From: Caenorhabditis elegans
Taxonomy: Eukaryota > Nematoda > Chromadorea > Rhabditida > Rhabditidae
Assembly (NCBI RefSeq): GCF_000002985.6
Contig: NC_003284.9
Coordinates: 5,890,001-5,954,000 of the forward strand
Direction of reading: 5' to 3'
DNA length: 64,000 nucleotides
Position numbers and translations under genes: made by a program
Shown: positions 11,962-21,141 of the stretch, in pieces
How positions within the stretch are numbered: the stretch's first letter is position 1
Layout of the letters: each line of letters starts with the position of its first letter
The notes under the pieces: model-generated
Told to the model about the DNA's origin: nothing
The model's database searches: none
What the model saw: only the letters and a program-made list of their open reading frames with translations

Positions 11962-14669
11962 TCGATTCCGGATAGACGTATCAATCAGCTTTTCATCGAC
12001 CATATTGACTTTTTTTTTCAAATTTTCGTACAAATCCTTAGTTTTTCTTCTTTTTTATCCTGAATTTTATTTCACCTTTCAATTATTTTTTCAAACAAAA
12101 TATATTTTCACAATTCTCTTCGAAAAGTTCAAGACAAAATAAACGTCATTTTAAAAATTTAATGTTTTTGCAAATTATGAAAAAATAAAATCCGATTTAT
12201 TAGGAAATGTCATTTGAATTTTCAATTTGCAGAATTAAACCTCCTTGAGAGAAATGTAATATAAGATTTACGACCGGAAGCATTTTTTCGGACTCTATCC
12301 AACCCACTCAATTAACAAAATTTTTCAAATGATGTATTATGTTTTACCCTTTTTTTTGGAGCAGTTTCTGCTTGAAAATCCGAAAAATAAACAAGGAATT
12401 GTGTTTTAGTCGAATAAATACCCAATTGAACTTGTCATACATGAATTCATTGCAATTGTTGACATTTTGTACGAAACGTGGAAGGTGGTACACGAAATGT
12501 CATTCTGAATTTGAAATTCAGTACGTGACAGTTGTGTTATGCTTACATGAATGTCTTTTTTGAATCTTCTTTTCTTCCAGCTTCTACATTTTTTTTTTGC
12601 AAATCTTCTTTATTATTATTTCATGGTTTTCATTAGCTGATGAAGACTTTTTCTTTGGTCCTAACAATATGTTTCTTGTTCAATTTTCATATTTCAACCC
12701 CGTTGATCTTTTCAATACTAAAACATTTTTTAGTTAAAGATCTAAAATAAAACTTTACTATACTTAATGCTCGTTACAAATTAAGTTCATTCAAAGTTCG
12801 TCATTGTTTCTATTTTCCAAAGTGTTTTCCAAAGTTCATTAAAACATGGTAATGACCAGTTGAGTGGGTTGTTGGAACGTTCTCAGTTTATTTATAAATG
12901 AGTTTTTGCTTTCGAAAAGCTCACCGATTAAAATATCTTGACAAAACTTTCTGACCTTACTGACCTTAGAATAACAACCGGCAATTTACAATAGAAGTAT
13001 TATTTCTATGACAAATCTAAAAGTTATACACGGAAAAACAAACAATCGAAGCTGAAAGAACATTTAATGATTCTAAAGAGTAGTGTCACTTTATTGAAAG
13101 TAGTATTTTGTTTGAAAAATATAAAACTGCAGTTCAGCAAAAAAGAGCTGAGAAATGAAATTTGAGAATGGCAAAAGGTAAGCACGTTGTTAATTTTCGA
13201 TCAAAGCGGTGTGTTAGTGATGTGCTCATCATGCGTCTATAATGTTGATGCTTCCAGCTTCCTAATAAACCACTCGAAAATTAATTCTTAACGATCATCA
13301 TAATATTCTTCGTAATTGAAAAAAACTGAATTTTTATATTAATAATGTTGCTCTGATAACTGAAATCAATTTATGTCCAATAATTTTCCAATCTAAATGA
13401 AAAAATGTAACGATAAAGACTATTACTTTAATGAAAAAGTCCTTGAAAATTTTTAGCCAATTAGAAAATTATACGCTTAATTTATAAACGACAGTAATTA
13501 CAAAAATGAAATTTCTAACTCATTTTGCTTACAATTTTTCGAAGATTTATGCTAATAAAAGGTGAAGAAAGGTGAAGGAGGAAATGATTACAACACATTT
13601 TTATTGTGCCAAATTAACCAAACATCATAATAAAACTTTTCGAACAAATTTTTAAAATTTTTTGATTTTCGTAGTGAGCACTGAGTTGGCGTCACTTTTC
13701 GAGATATCTGAACATAGTCGCAAGATTGAACGTGTTGGAACCTGTTTGTTTGAACACTTTTGAATTATAAATATATTGAAAATAATAAGAGCATACATAG
13801 CAACATTTTTTTATCAACGACTTTCGAAAAATTGGTGCAAACTGAGTATTTGACTGAAAGTAAAAATAATTTCTAAACCCCACCTTTAAATCAAGCTCGA
13901 TTTGAAAATATGCCGAAATCCCTTTGAAAGATGTCTCATGACTTTCCTAACATACAAACCACTACATATAATACTTAATTATTTATCGACCACCATTCGA
14001 TCATAACTAACAATATGATGTATTTGGGTGGTTGTGTTGTATTCGACGCCCAACACTTGTGGTAGGCGTAATTTGATTGCATCTGGTGCCAGAGAGGGTC
14101 CGGCATCTTCTTTGATAATCAACATTCCTATAGACGTGTTAATACGATTTAGCGCAAACACAAAGGGCACATGTGGCAATATTGCGATATGGAAAATGAT
14201 AGAATGCGTCAATGGCTCTTATAAAAACCGTCGACTCGACGCGTTTTCAACTCATTCTTATCATGGTTTTCTGTGTGTTGTCTGCATTTTCTCGCACCAA
14301 ATCTGTTTCCTTTTCCGCTCCGTCATTTTTCAATAAACTTCCGACTTTTCCGGATGAATTCGTCAGAGCAAGTGGCGCTTTCTTGGAAAAAGGAAAAAAA
14401 ATCAGATTTCTTCCTCCATTCCGTGTCTCTAGATGTCCACAATTAAGCTTGGGATTGTTCGTCAGTGACTCCAAACCCCCGGCTTTTCCATTCATTGAGA
14501 GCAAAAGCCCCGCCCCAAGTCGCTAACATTCACATCATGTTTTTCAATCTCAACATGTCATTCTTCAACTCGGCGCCGTCTCGTTTTTGCTCGTCATCTT
14601 TTTAGACTTTTGTTAATCTAATCTTAAATTGTTTAATTTTTCTAATTTCCAGGTAAAATCACATCAAAA
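11962..14669. other. Intergenic region between TBC gene and neuropeptide gene
   Basis: This is AT-rich sequence with a likely poly(A) signal near 12137 (AAAATAAAC). Open frames on both strands around 13980-14526 have somewhat higher GC, but none shows splice support or a recognisable domain. They most likely belong to the upstream control region of the peptide gene. An AG acceptor at about 14651-14652 (TTTCCAG) just before the peptide gene could be a trans-splice or 5' UTR acceptor. Confidence 0.45.
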
Positions 14670-14981
14670 ATGATGAAGTGGCTGCTTTTGGCTGTTTTCT
14701 GCATTGCTGCCTATGCCTGGGCTGATGGGGTATGTTCCAATATTGAACCAAAGTTTATTCTTTAATATAATTCAGACTGAGGATTCAAATATCGACCAAC
14801 TGATGTCGCGAGTATACCGAACTGTGTTGCTCAAGTCTAAGAGAAGCCGTGAGTGAATATTGAACCTAAATTCAGCAAAATCGTCAATTTTTCAGCATCC
14901 ATGGGACTTTCTCTGGCAGAGTACATGGCTTCACCACAGGGAGGAGATAACTTCCATTTCATGCCTTCCGGGAGAAAGTAA
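14670..14981 (+). CDS. Single-peptide neuropeptide precursor, DH31/calcitonin-like
   Basis: Three exons (14670-14729, 14776-14848, 14896-14981) encode 72 aa. Residues 1-18 form a signal peptide (hydrophobic WLLLAVFCIAAYAW). A KSKR dibasic site precedes one C-terminal peptide that begins SPSMGLSLAEYM and ends NFHFMPS, followed by GRK at the stop. Gly-Arg-Lys predicts C-terminal amidation, giving a 26-residue amidated peptide. The MGL...AEY core recalls the MGLAAAN core of insect diuretic hormone 31, so I read it as the nematode DH31-like gene, which I believe is called nlp-73; that name is from memory and unverified. The product would act extracellularly on a family B GPCR. The two introns are 46 and 47 bp, typical of worms. 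An ATG doublet makes the start ambiguous by one codon. Confidence 0.78.
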
Positions 14982-15660
14982 ACTGACAATTCATCCTTAA
15001 CCCCTAATATCAAATTCCCATCATCCTCTCATATTGTGGCTCTGACTGTAATTAAAGGAAACTAATTTTCTGTGTGTCTCTCTTACTCTCTCTCTCTCTT
15101 TTCATTTTTTTTACTATTCTCTCTCTCATTCCCTCCCCCATTGTCTGTCGCTGACTTGTGTCGAAACTGAAAGATCTCAAATTAAAATCAACCTGTTCCT
15201 GAAAACTAAAAAAAACAAAGCTGCTCCTCAATTTGTATACGTTTATTGATATTCGTCAGTTTCTTGATATATCTAGTCTTCATTTTCTCCATTTCTCTCC
15301 ACAACAAATTGAAGCTCCATTGACCCAATAAATAATTTCATCGTTACGTCATATAGAGATTTTTTTTGTTACTCATACATCCGGATACGTTTATTAGGAA
15401 CGGAAGGAAAAGTCGCATTAAAAGGAAACGTGAAATGCAAATATGAACGGTAAGCTGATCTTCGTTAGTTTCCGCCTCCAAAAATTATTTGGCTTGCAAT
15501 GCTTTCTTTCTGGAAAAACTTAAACATGTAAAAACAATAATGGGATGAAAGAAACTGTATACGAAAATGTGGTCAATTGTTTTTTTAAAATGAAATTGAA
15601 ATTTGTGAAAATTAACTACGTTTTTCTATCTGATAAAATTTCTTAGGGGGGGAGGGGGCA
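14982..15660. other. 3' UTR and flank of the neuropeptide gene
   Basis: There is no coding sequence. A CT-rich microsatellite-like run lies at about 15075-15125 and an AATAAA within CAATAAATAATT near 15330. A G-run at about 15645-15657 marks the left edge of the repeat block. Confidence 0.45.
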
Positions 15661-15840
15661 GGATAGCTCAGTCAATAATGGTGGCCGCTAGCAATCTGGA
15701 GATGACGATTCCAAGTCCGGCCTCGCCCCTTAGGTTCACCCAGACTCTATTGGGAATGGAGCAATCCACGACTGGATTATCGGCCACAGTCCCCGGCTAG
15801 GACGTCGCTTGAATTATAGCCCAGTGAAAGCTCCACCAGG
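15661..15840 (+). repeat. tRNA-derived SINE-like repeat, copy 1
   Basis: The left end reads like a tRNA: GGATAGCTCAGTCAATAATG resembles the pol III A box and D arm, and GATTCCAAGTCC resembles the B box (GGTTCRANTCC). A non-tRNA body follows, ending in CTCCACCAGG. A shorter homologous copy lies at 49534-49665, with the same tRNA-like head and a similar tail, so this is a dispersed family rather than a lone tRNA pseudogene. There is no clear poly(A) tail. Confidence 0.55.
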
Positions 15841-15931
15841 CACAAAATTGCTAAATTTACCCAAAAGCTGATTTTTTCCAATGTTAGACGAAAAAATAAA
15901 GTGTTAGACGAAAAAAAAATGTACGACACGC

Positions 15932-16075
15932 TCCCATCCCCTAGGGGATGTGACCCCTCGGGGATGGGGGCCCCCTAGGGGATGAAACCCCCTCGGGGAT
16001 GTGACCCTAAGGAAATGTGACCCCCTCGGGGATGGGAGCCCCTCGGGGATGTGGGTCCTTAGGGGAACTTCGTGA
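15932..16075. repeat. GC-rich palindromic spacer cluster (CCCCTAGGGGATG type)
   Basis: About nine short units of the type CCC(C)TAGGGGATG or CCCCTCGGGGATG alternate with GTGACC, GGGAGC or GTGGGTC links. Each core is a small palindrome. The same units recur at 17285-17320, 23249-23290 and 25903-25935, so they frame the two satellite arrays and the foldback transposon. Position 16001-16030 preserves an uninterrupted GTGACCCTAAGGAAATGTGA, the empty form of the site where the foldback element inserted elsewhere in the block. Confidence 0.8.
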
Positions 16076-16150
16076 CAACTTCGTCACAACATCGTGATTT
16101 TAAATTCATCTACCGTTCTGAATTTGAAAATTCATCTACTGTGGTATTTC

Positions 16151-17283
16151 AGTAGGTACAAGAAGCTTCACGTAGTTACAGAAATAGTACATTTTCAGAG
16201 CTACCTTTTAGCGCGTATTTTATTATTTAATGAAAACTACCATTTATAGGCAAAAATAGATAAATTTTCGAAACTTTGAAAATTCATAAATCTCTTCAAT
16301 GTAACTTTTTTTGAAATGTCTTTCAGAAACTTTGTAGTAAATTTTAAGCTCTTTTAGAATATACCAACAATACTCCAGTAGGTGCAAGAAGCTTCACGTA
16401 GTTACAGAAATAGTACATTTTCAGCCCTACCTTTTAGTGCGTATTTTATTATTAAATGAAAACTACCATTTATAGGCAAAAATAGACGAATTTTCGTAAT
16501 TTTGAAACATCATAAATCTCTTCAAAGTAATTTTTTTTTGAAATGTCTTTCAGAAACTTTGTAGTAAATTTTAAGCTCTTTCTGAATATATTAACAATAT
16601 TCCAGTAGGTACAAGAAGCTTCACGTAGTTACAGAAATAGTACATTTTCAGAGCTACCTTTTAGCGCGTATTTTATTATTTAATGAAAACTACCATTTAT
16701 AGGCAAAAATAGATAAATTTTCAAAACTTTGAAACATCATAAATCTCTTCAAAGTAATTTTTTTTTGAAATGTCTTTCAGAAACTTTGTAGTAAATTTTA
16801 AGCTCTTTCTGAATATATTAACAATATTCCAGTAGGTACAAGAAGCTTCACGTAGTTACAGAAATAGTACATTTTCAGAGCTACCTTTTAGCGCGTATTT
16901 TATTATTTAATGAAAACTACCATTTATAGGCAAAAATAGATAAATTTTCGAAACTTTGAAAATTCATAAATCTCTTCAATGTAACTTTTTTTGAAATGTC
17001 TTTCAGAAACTTTGTAGTAAATTTTAAGCTCTTTTAGAATATACCAACAATACTCCAGTAGGTGCAAGAAGCTTCACGTAGTTACAGAAATAGTACATTT
17101 TCAGAGCTACCTTTTAGTGCGTATTTTATTATTTAATGAAAACTACCATTTATAGGCAAAAATAGATGGATTTTCGAAACTTTGAAAATTCATAAATCTC
17201 TTCAAAGTAACTTTTTTTGAAATGTCTTTCAGAAACTTTGTAGTAAATTTTAAGCTCTTTTAGAATTTACCAATAATATTTCA
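16151..17283 (+). repeat. Tandem repeat, five copies of about 227 bp
   Basis: Copies start at AGTAGGT(A/G)CAAGAAG at 16151, 16377, 16604, 16831 and 17057 and end at about 17283, a regular 226-227-bp period. Each contains ACAGAAATAGTACATTTTCA, a TTTATAGGCAAAAATAGA segment and a TTTGTAGTAAATTTTAAGC segment. Diagnostic differences pair copy 1 with 4 and copy 2 with 5 at their starts, suggesting a three-copy higher-order unit. No ORF is conserved. Confidence 0.9.
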
Positions 17284-17284
17284 G

Positions 17285-17320
17285 TCCCCTAGGGGATGTG
17301 ACCCCTCGGGAATGTGACCC
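17285..17320. repeat. GC-rich palindromic spacer, left of foldback element
   Basis: This short stretch contains CCCCTAGGGGATGTGACC and a CCTCGGGAATG unit, the same family as 15932-16075. It forms the left flank of the foldback transposon and runs directly into the TAA duplication. Confidence 0.75.
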
Positions 17321-17847
17321 TAACAAGGGAAGTCTTTGAGGGGGTCCGTAGATTTGGGGTTCTCATGCTAAAATTCCTACAGAAGAGGGTTAGTTATGAT
17401 CTCTCCAAAAAATTTAGCTGCCCCGGTCAAGTTTCAGCAAAGTTATGACGTTTTGAAATTTCAGTTAAAAACACCATTGAAATCCACTGTCTTACCATGC
17501 AATCCACGCAAATCTCAGCTTGCGTGACCATAAAGTTGTAAAACAACTCATTCAAACATTTTTGCGCATTTTTAAAGTGATTTTATTTTTATTCGGGAAC
17601 CTAGAATCATTGTCCGCACTTTTTGGAAATTTTTATTTTTTTCATTTTTGCTCAAAATTTCTTGATAAACTCAAAGCAAAAAATTCAAATAATTTCATTT
17701 TTCTAAACAATTATGAAATTGCTATGTTGTTGTTCAGAAATGTATGAAACGTACATTACACAAGTTTTAACTCTCTATTCGCAAGAAACCGTCGAAATGA
17801 TCTACATCTCACGAACTTTGTGCAAAATATTTAACCAACTTTGAAGT

Positions 17848-17856
17848 TGCATAACT
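17848..17856 (+). other. 9-bp target site duplication, left copy (Tn10)
   Basis: TGCATAACT lies immediately outside the left IS10 end and is repeated at 22458-22466. Nine base pairs is the duplication length made by IS10/Tn10. It shares only part of the preferred NGCTNAGCN consensus. Confidence 0.95.
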
Positions 17857-17899
17857 CTGATGAATCCCCTAATGATTTTTATCAAAATCATTAAGTTAA

Positions 17900-17972
17900 G
17901 GTAGATACACATCTTGTCATATGATCAAATGGTTTCGCCAAAAATCAATAATCAGACAACAAAATGTGCGAA
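17900..17972 (-). ncRNA. RNA-OUT, antisense regulator of IS10 transposase (left copy)
   Basis: The complement of this segment starts TTCGCACATTTTGTTGTC and can fold into the long stem-loop of RNA-OUT (CATCTTGTCATATGATC on one side). In IS10 this small RNA pairs with the 5' end of the transposase mRNA (RNA-IN) and blocks its translation. The position overlaps the transposase start at 17964, as expected. The boundaries are approximate and come from knowledge of IS10. Confidence 0.75.
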
Positions 17973-19172
17973 CTCGATATTTTACACGACTCTCTTTACC
18001 AATTCTGCCCCGAATTACACTTAAAACGACTCAACAGCTTAACGTTGGCTTGCCACGCCTTACTTGACTGTAAAACTCTCACTCTTACCGAACTTGGCCG
18101 TAACCTGCCAACCAAAGCGAGAACAAAACATAACATCAAACGAATCGACCGATTGTTAGGTAATCGTCACCTCCACAAAGAGCGACTCGCTGTATACCGT
18201 TGGCATGCTAGCTTTATCTGTTCGGGCAATACGATGCCCATTGTACTTGTTGACTGGTCTGATATCCGTGAGCAAAAACGGCTTATGGTATTGCGAGCTT
18301 CAGTCGCACTACACGGTCGTTCTGTTACTCTTTATGAGAAAGCGTTCCCGCTTTCAGAGCAATGTTCAAAGAAAGCTCATGACCAATTTCTAGCCGACCT
18401 TGCGAGCATTCTACCGAGTAACACCACACCGCTCATTGTCAGTGATGCTGGCTTTAAAGTGCCATGGTATAAATCCGTTGAGAAGCTGGGTTGGTACTGG
18501 TTAAGTCGAGTAAGAGGAAAAGTACAATATGCAGACCTAGGAGCGGAAAACTGGAAACCTATCAGCAACTTACATGATATGTCATCTAGTCACTCAAAGA
18601 CTTTAGGCTATAAGAGGCTGACTAAAAGCAATCCAATCTCATGCCAAATTCTATTGTATAAATCTCGCTCTAAAGGCCGAAAAAATCAGCGCTCGACACG
18701 GACTCATTGTCACCACCCGTCACCTAAAATCTACTCAGCGTCGGCAAAGGAGCCATGGATTCTAGCAACTAACTTACCTGTTGAAATTCGAACACCCAAA
18801 CAACTTGTTAATATCTATTCGAAGCGAATGCAGATTGAAGAAACCTTCCGAGACTTGAAAAGTCCTGCCTACGGACTAGGCCTACGCCATAGCCGAACGA
18901 GCAGCTCAGAGCGTTTTGATATCATGCTGCTAATCGCCCTGATGCTTCAACTAACATGTTGGCTTGCGGGCGTTCATGCTCAGAAACAAGGTTGGGACAA
19001 GCACTTCCAGGCTAACACAGTCAGAAATCGAAACGTACTCTCAACAGTTCGCTTAGGCATGGAAGTTTTGCGGCATTCTGGCTACACAATAACAAGGGAA
19101 GACTTACTCGTGGCTGCAACCCTACTAGCTCAAAATTTATTCACACATGGTTACGCTTTGGGGAAATTATGA
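17964..19172 (+). CDS. IS10 transposase (left copy)
   Basis: This 402-aa DDE transposase of the IS4 family performs cut-and-paste transposition of IS10 and Tn10 through hairpin intermediates. The catalytic residues D97 (VLVDWSD), D161 (IVSDAG) and E292 are all present; E292 lies in the IS4-type YREK motif, YSKRMQIEETFRDLK. The length equals the known protein and there is no frameshift, so it should be active in bacteria. It is controlled by RNA-OUT and dam sites at the outer end. Its sequence is identical to the right-hand copy. In native Tn10 the left IS10 is diverged and largely defective, so identity of both copies is unusual. It has no role in the worm. Confidence 0.98.
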   Translation: MCELDILHDSLYQFCPELHLKRLNSLTLACHALLDCKTLTLTELGRNLPTKARTKHNIKRIDRLLGNRHLHKERLAVYRWHASFICSGNTMPIVLVDWSDIREQKRLMVLRASVALHGRSVTLYEKAFPLSEQCSKKAHDQFLADLASILPSNTTPLIVSDAGFKVPWYKSVEKLGWYWLSRVRGKVQYADLGAENWKPISNLHDMSSSHSKTLGYKRLTKSNPISCQILLYKSRSKGRKNQRSTRTHCHHPSPKIYSASAKEPWILATNLPVEIRTPKQLVNIYSKRMQIEETFRDLKSPAYGLGLRHSRTSSSERFDIMLLIALMLQLTCWLAGVHAQKQGWDKHFQANTVRNRNVLSTVRLGMEVLRHSGYTITREDLLVAATLLAQNLFTHGYALGKL

Positions 19173-19181
19173 GGGGATCTC

Positions 19182-19598
19182 TCAGTGCATTGCCTCCAAT
19201 TCCCATAATTTATTACGCCGATAATAACTTGGTGTAACCTTAAAAATGTACTTAAATCGACGTGTAAAAGATTGTTGGGAATCAAATTGATATTTTAATG
19301 CGATCTCAAGGATAGTTTTTTTCGTCAACCTCAACTCAACAGCCGCTTTCGTCAAACGACGAGCACGAATATAGCTAGCCAGTGTGACCCCTGTTACTTT
19401 TTTGAACAGCCGCTGAAAATACCACTTGGTATAACCCGCTTTATTCGCCACATCATCAAGCAGTAAAGACTGATCTAAATTATGTTCAATCCATAATAGA
19501 ACATCTTTGATAACCGTTGTATGAAACTGCTTATCATCATATCTTAATTGGATGTTATTAGCTTTATTTTGATAGCGAGAATGCTGTTCAATATACAT
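19182..19598 (-). CDS. tetD: TetD, AraC/XylS-family regulator of Tn10
   Basis: A 138-aa helix-turn-helix protein of the AraC family (close to SoxS/MarA/Rob) that is part of the Tn10 tet region. The two HTH segments lie at about residues 40-62 (LLDDVANKAGYTKWYFQRLF) and 89-112 (ILEIALKYQFDSQQSFTRRF). When overproduced, TetD activates part of the MarA/SoxS regulon in E. coli; it is not needed for tetracycline resistance. The stop codon TGA is completed by the IS10 inside end, the normal Tn10 junction. It is divergent from tetC across an 87-bp intergenic region. Confidence 0.95.
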   Translation of the reverse strand: MYIEQHSRYQNKANNIQLRYDDKQFHTTVIKDVLLWIEHNLDQSLLLDDVANKAGYTKWYFQRLFKKVTGVTLASYIRARRLTKAAVELRLTKKTILEIALKYQFDSQQSFTRRFKYIFKVTPSYYRRNKLWELEAMH

Positions 19599-19685
19599 AA
19601 AATAACCTAAATGTTCTTAAGATTGTCACGACCACATCATCATGATACCATAAACATACTGACGGTATGTTATTTTAAATCTATC
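19599..19685. promoter_or_regulatory. tetC-tetD divergent promoter region
   Basis: This 87-bp gap separates the divergently transcribed tetD and tetC starts. It contains the palindrome-like ATACTGACGGTATG at about 19656-19669, a candidate operator for the TetR-type repressor TetC. The operator role is inferred from the family and the arrangement. Confidence 0.55.
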
Positions 19686-20279
19686 ATGGAAAATAAAAAT
19701 CATCAACAAGAAAATTTTAAGAGTACCTATCAATCACTGGTTAACTCAGCACGAATATTGTTTGTTGAAAAAGGCTATCAAGCTGTTTCAATAGATGAGA
19801 TCTCGGGAAAAGCGTTGGTGACCAAAGGTGCCTTTTATCATCACTTTAAAAATAAAAAACAATTACTCAGTGCCTGTTATAAGCAGCAATTAATTATGAT
19901 TGATGCCTACATCACAACAAAAACTGATTTAACAAATGGTTGGTCTGCCTTAGAAAGTATATTTGAACATTATCTTGATTATATTATTGATAATAATAAA
20001 AACCTTATCCCTATCCAAGAAGTGATGCCTATCATTGGTTGGAATGAACTTGAAAAAATTAGCCTTGAATACATTACTGGTAAGGTAAACGCCATTGTCA
20101 GCAAATTGATCCAAGAGAACCAACTTAAAGCTTATGATGATGATGTGCTTAAAAACTTACTCAATGGCTGGTTTATGCATATCGCAATACATGCGAAAAA
20201 CCTAAAAGAGCTTGCCGATAAAAAAGGCCAATTTATTGCTATTTACCGCGGCTTTTTATTGAGCTTGAAAGATAAATAA
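19686..20279 (+). CDS. tetC: TetC, TetR/AcrR-family repressor of Tn10
   Basis: This 197-aa protein has an N-terminal TetR-type HTH at about residues 20-60 (LVNSARILFVEKGYQAVSID ... TKGAFYHHFKNKKQLL) and an alpha-helical ligand-binding domain. It represses tetC and tetD in Tn10. I chose ATG 19686 (MENKNHQ) over the upstream in-frame ATG at 19611, because 197 aa is the known length and the upstream extension runs through the divergent promoter. The gene is intact. It converges on tetA with a hairpin terminator between them. Confidence 0.95.
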   Translation: MENKNHQQENFKSTYQSLVNSARILFVEKGYQAVSIDEISGKALVTKGAFYHHFKNKKQLLSACYKQQLIMIDAYITTKTDLTNGWSALESIFEHYLDYIIDNNKNLIPIQEVMPIIGWNELEKISLEYITGKVNAIVSKLIQENQLKAYDDDVLKNLLNGWFMHIAIHAKNLKELADKKGQFIAIYRGFLLSLKDK

Positions 20280-20327
20280 AATAGATAGGTTTTATTTGAA
20301 GCTAAATCTTCTTTATCGTAAAAAATG

Positions 20328-20349
20328 CCCTCTTGGGTTATCAAGAGGG
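20328..20349. terminator. Bidirectional terminator between tetC and tetA
   Basis: CCCTCTT at 20328-20334 and AAGAGGG at 20343-20349 form a 7-bp stem with an 8-base loop, flanked by A-rich sequence on the left and T-rich on the right. It lies between the convergent 3' ends of tetC and tetA, as expected for a shared terminator. Confidence 0.75.
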
Positions 20350-20391
20350 TCATTATATTTCGCGGAATAACATCATTTGGTGACGAAATAA

Positions 20392-21128
20392 CTAAGCACT
20401 TGTCTCCTGTTTACTCCCCTGAGCTTGAGGGGTTAACATGAAGGTCATCGATAGCAGGATAATAATACAGTAAAACGCTAAACCAATAATCCAAATCCAG
20501 CCATCCCAAATTGGTAGTGAATGATTATAAATAACAGCAAACAGTAATGGGCCAATAACACCGGTTGCATTGGTAAGGCTCACCAATAATCCCTGTAAAG
20601 CACCTTGCTGATGACTCTTTGTTTGGATAGACATCACTCCCTGTAATGCAGGTAAAGCGATCCCACCACCAGCCAATAAAATTAAAACAGGGAAAACTAA
20701 CCAACCTTCAGATATAAACGCTAAAAAGGCAAATGCACTACTATCTGCAATAAATCCGAGCAGTACTGCCGTTTTTTCGCCCCATTTAGTGGCTATTCTT
20801 CCTGCCACAAAGGCTTGGAATACTGAGTGTAAAAGACCAAGACCCGCTAATGAAAAGCCAACCATCATGCTATTCCATCCAAAACGATTTTCGGTAAATA
20901 GCACCCACACCGTTGCGGGAATTTGGCCTATCAATTGCGCTGAAAAATAAATAATCAACAAAATGGGCATCGTTTTAAATAAAGTGATGTATACCGAATT
21001 CGATTGCGTCTCAACCCCTACTTCGGTATCTGTATTATCACGTGTATTTTTGGTTTCACGGAACCAAAACATAACCACAAGGAAAGTGACAATATTTAGC
21101 AACGCAGCGATAAAAAAGGGACTATGCG
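20392..21128 (-). pseudogene. tetA: tetA(B), truncated tetracycline/H+ antiporter
   Basis: An open frame encodes the C-terminal ~245 residues of class B TetA (normally 401 aa): the end of the N-terminal half (AHSPFFIAALLN), the cytoplasmic loop (FRETKNTRDNTDTEV) and the last six membrane helices of this MFS exporter. The first ~156 residues, the start codon and the promoter are missing; the frame runs into the IS10 inside end at 21129. Tetracycline export needs both halves, so this copy should give no resistance. A TTG at about 21102 could begin a shorter product but has no obvious ribosome-binding site. The break at an IS10 inside end is typical of an IS10-mediated adjacent deletion. Confidence 0.95.
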
Positions 21129-21141
21129 CTGAGAGATCCCC

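Larger units (their letters stand above)
17857..19185 (+). mobile_element. IS10, left copy
   Basis: The outside end is CTGATGAATCCCCTAATG and the inside end is the complement of CTGAGAGATCCCCTCATAAT; total length 1329 bp, the size of intact IS10. The inside end supplies the last bases of the tetD stop codon. It encodes the same 402-aa transposase as the right copy. Confidence 0.97.

Noticed and set aside
13979-14526. Small genes upstream of the DH31-like peptide gene
   Set aside because: Three overlapping frames on both strands without domain or splice support; likely promoter or UTR.
20392-21128. Functional tetracycline efflux pump
   Set aside because: The first ~156 residues, start codon and promoter are missing, so only the C-terminal part remains.
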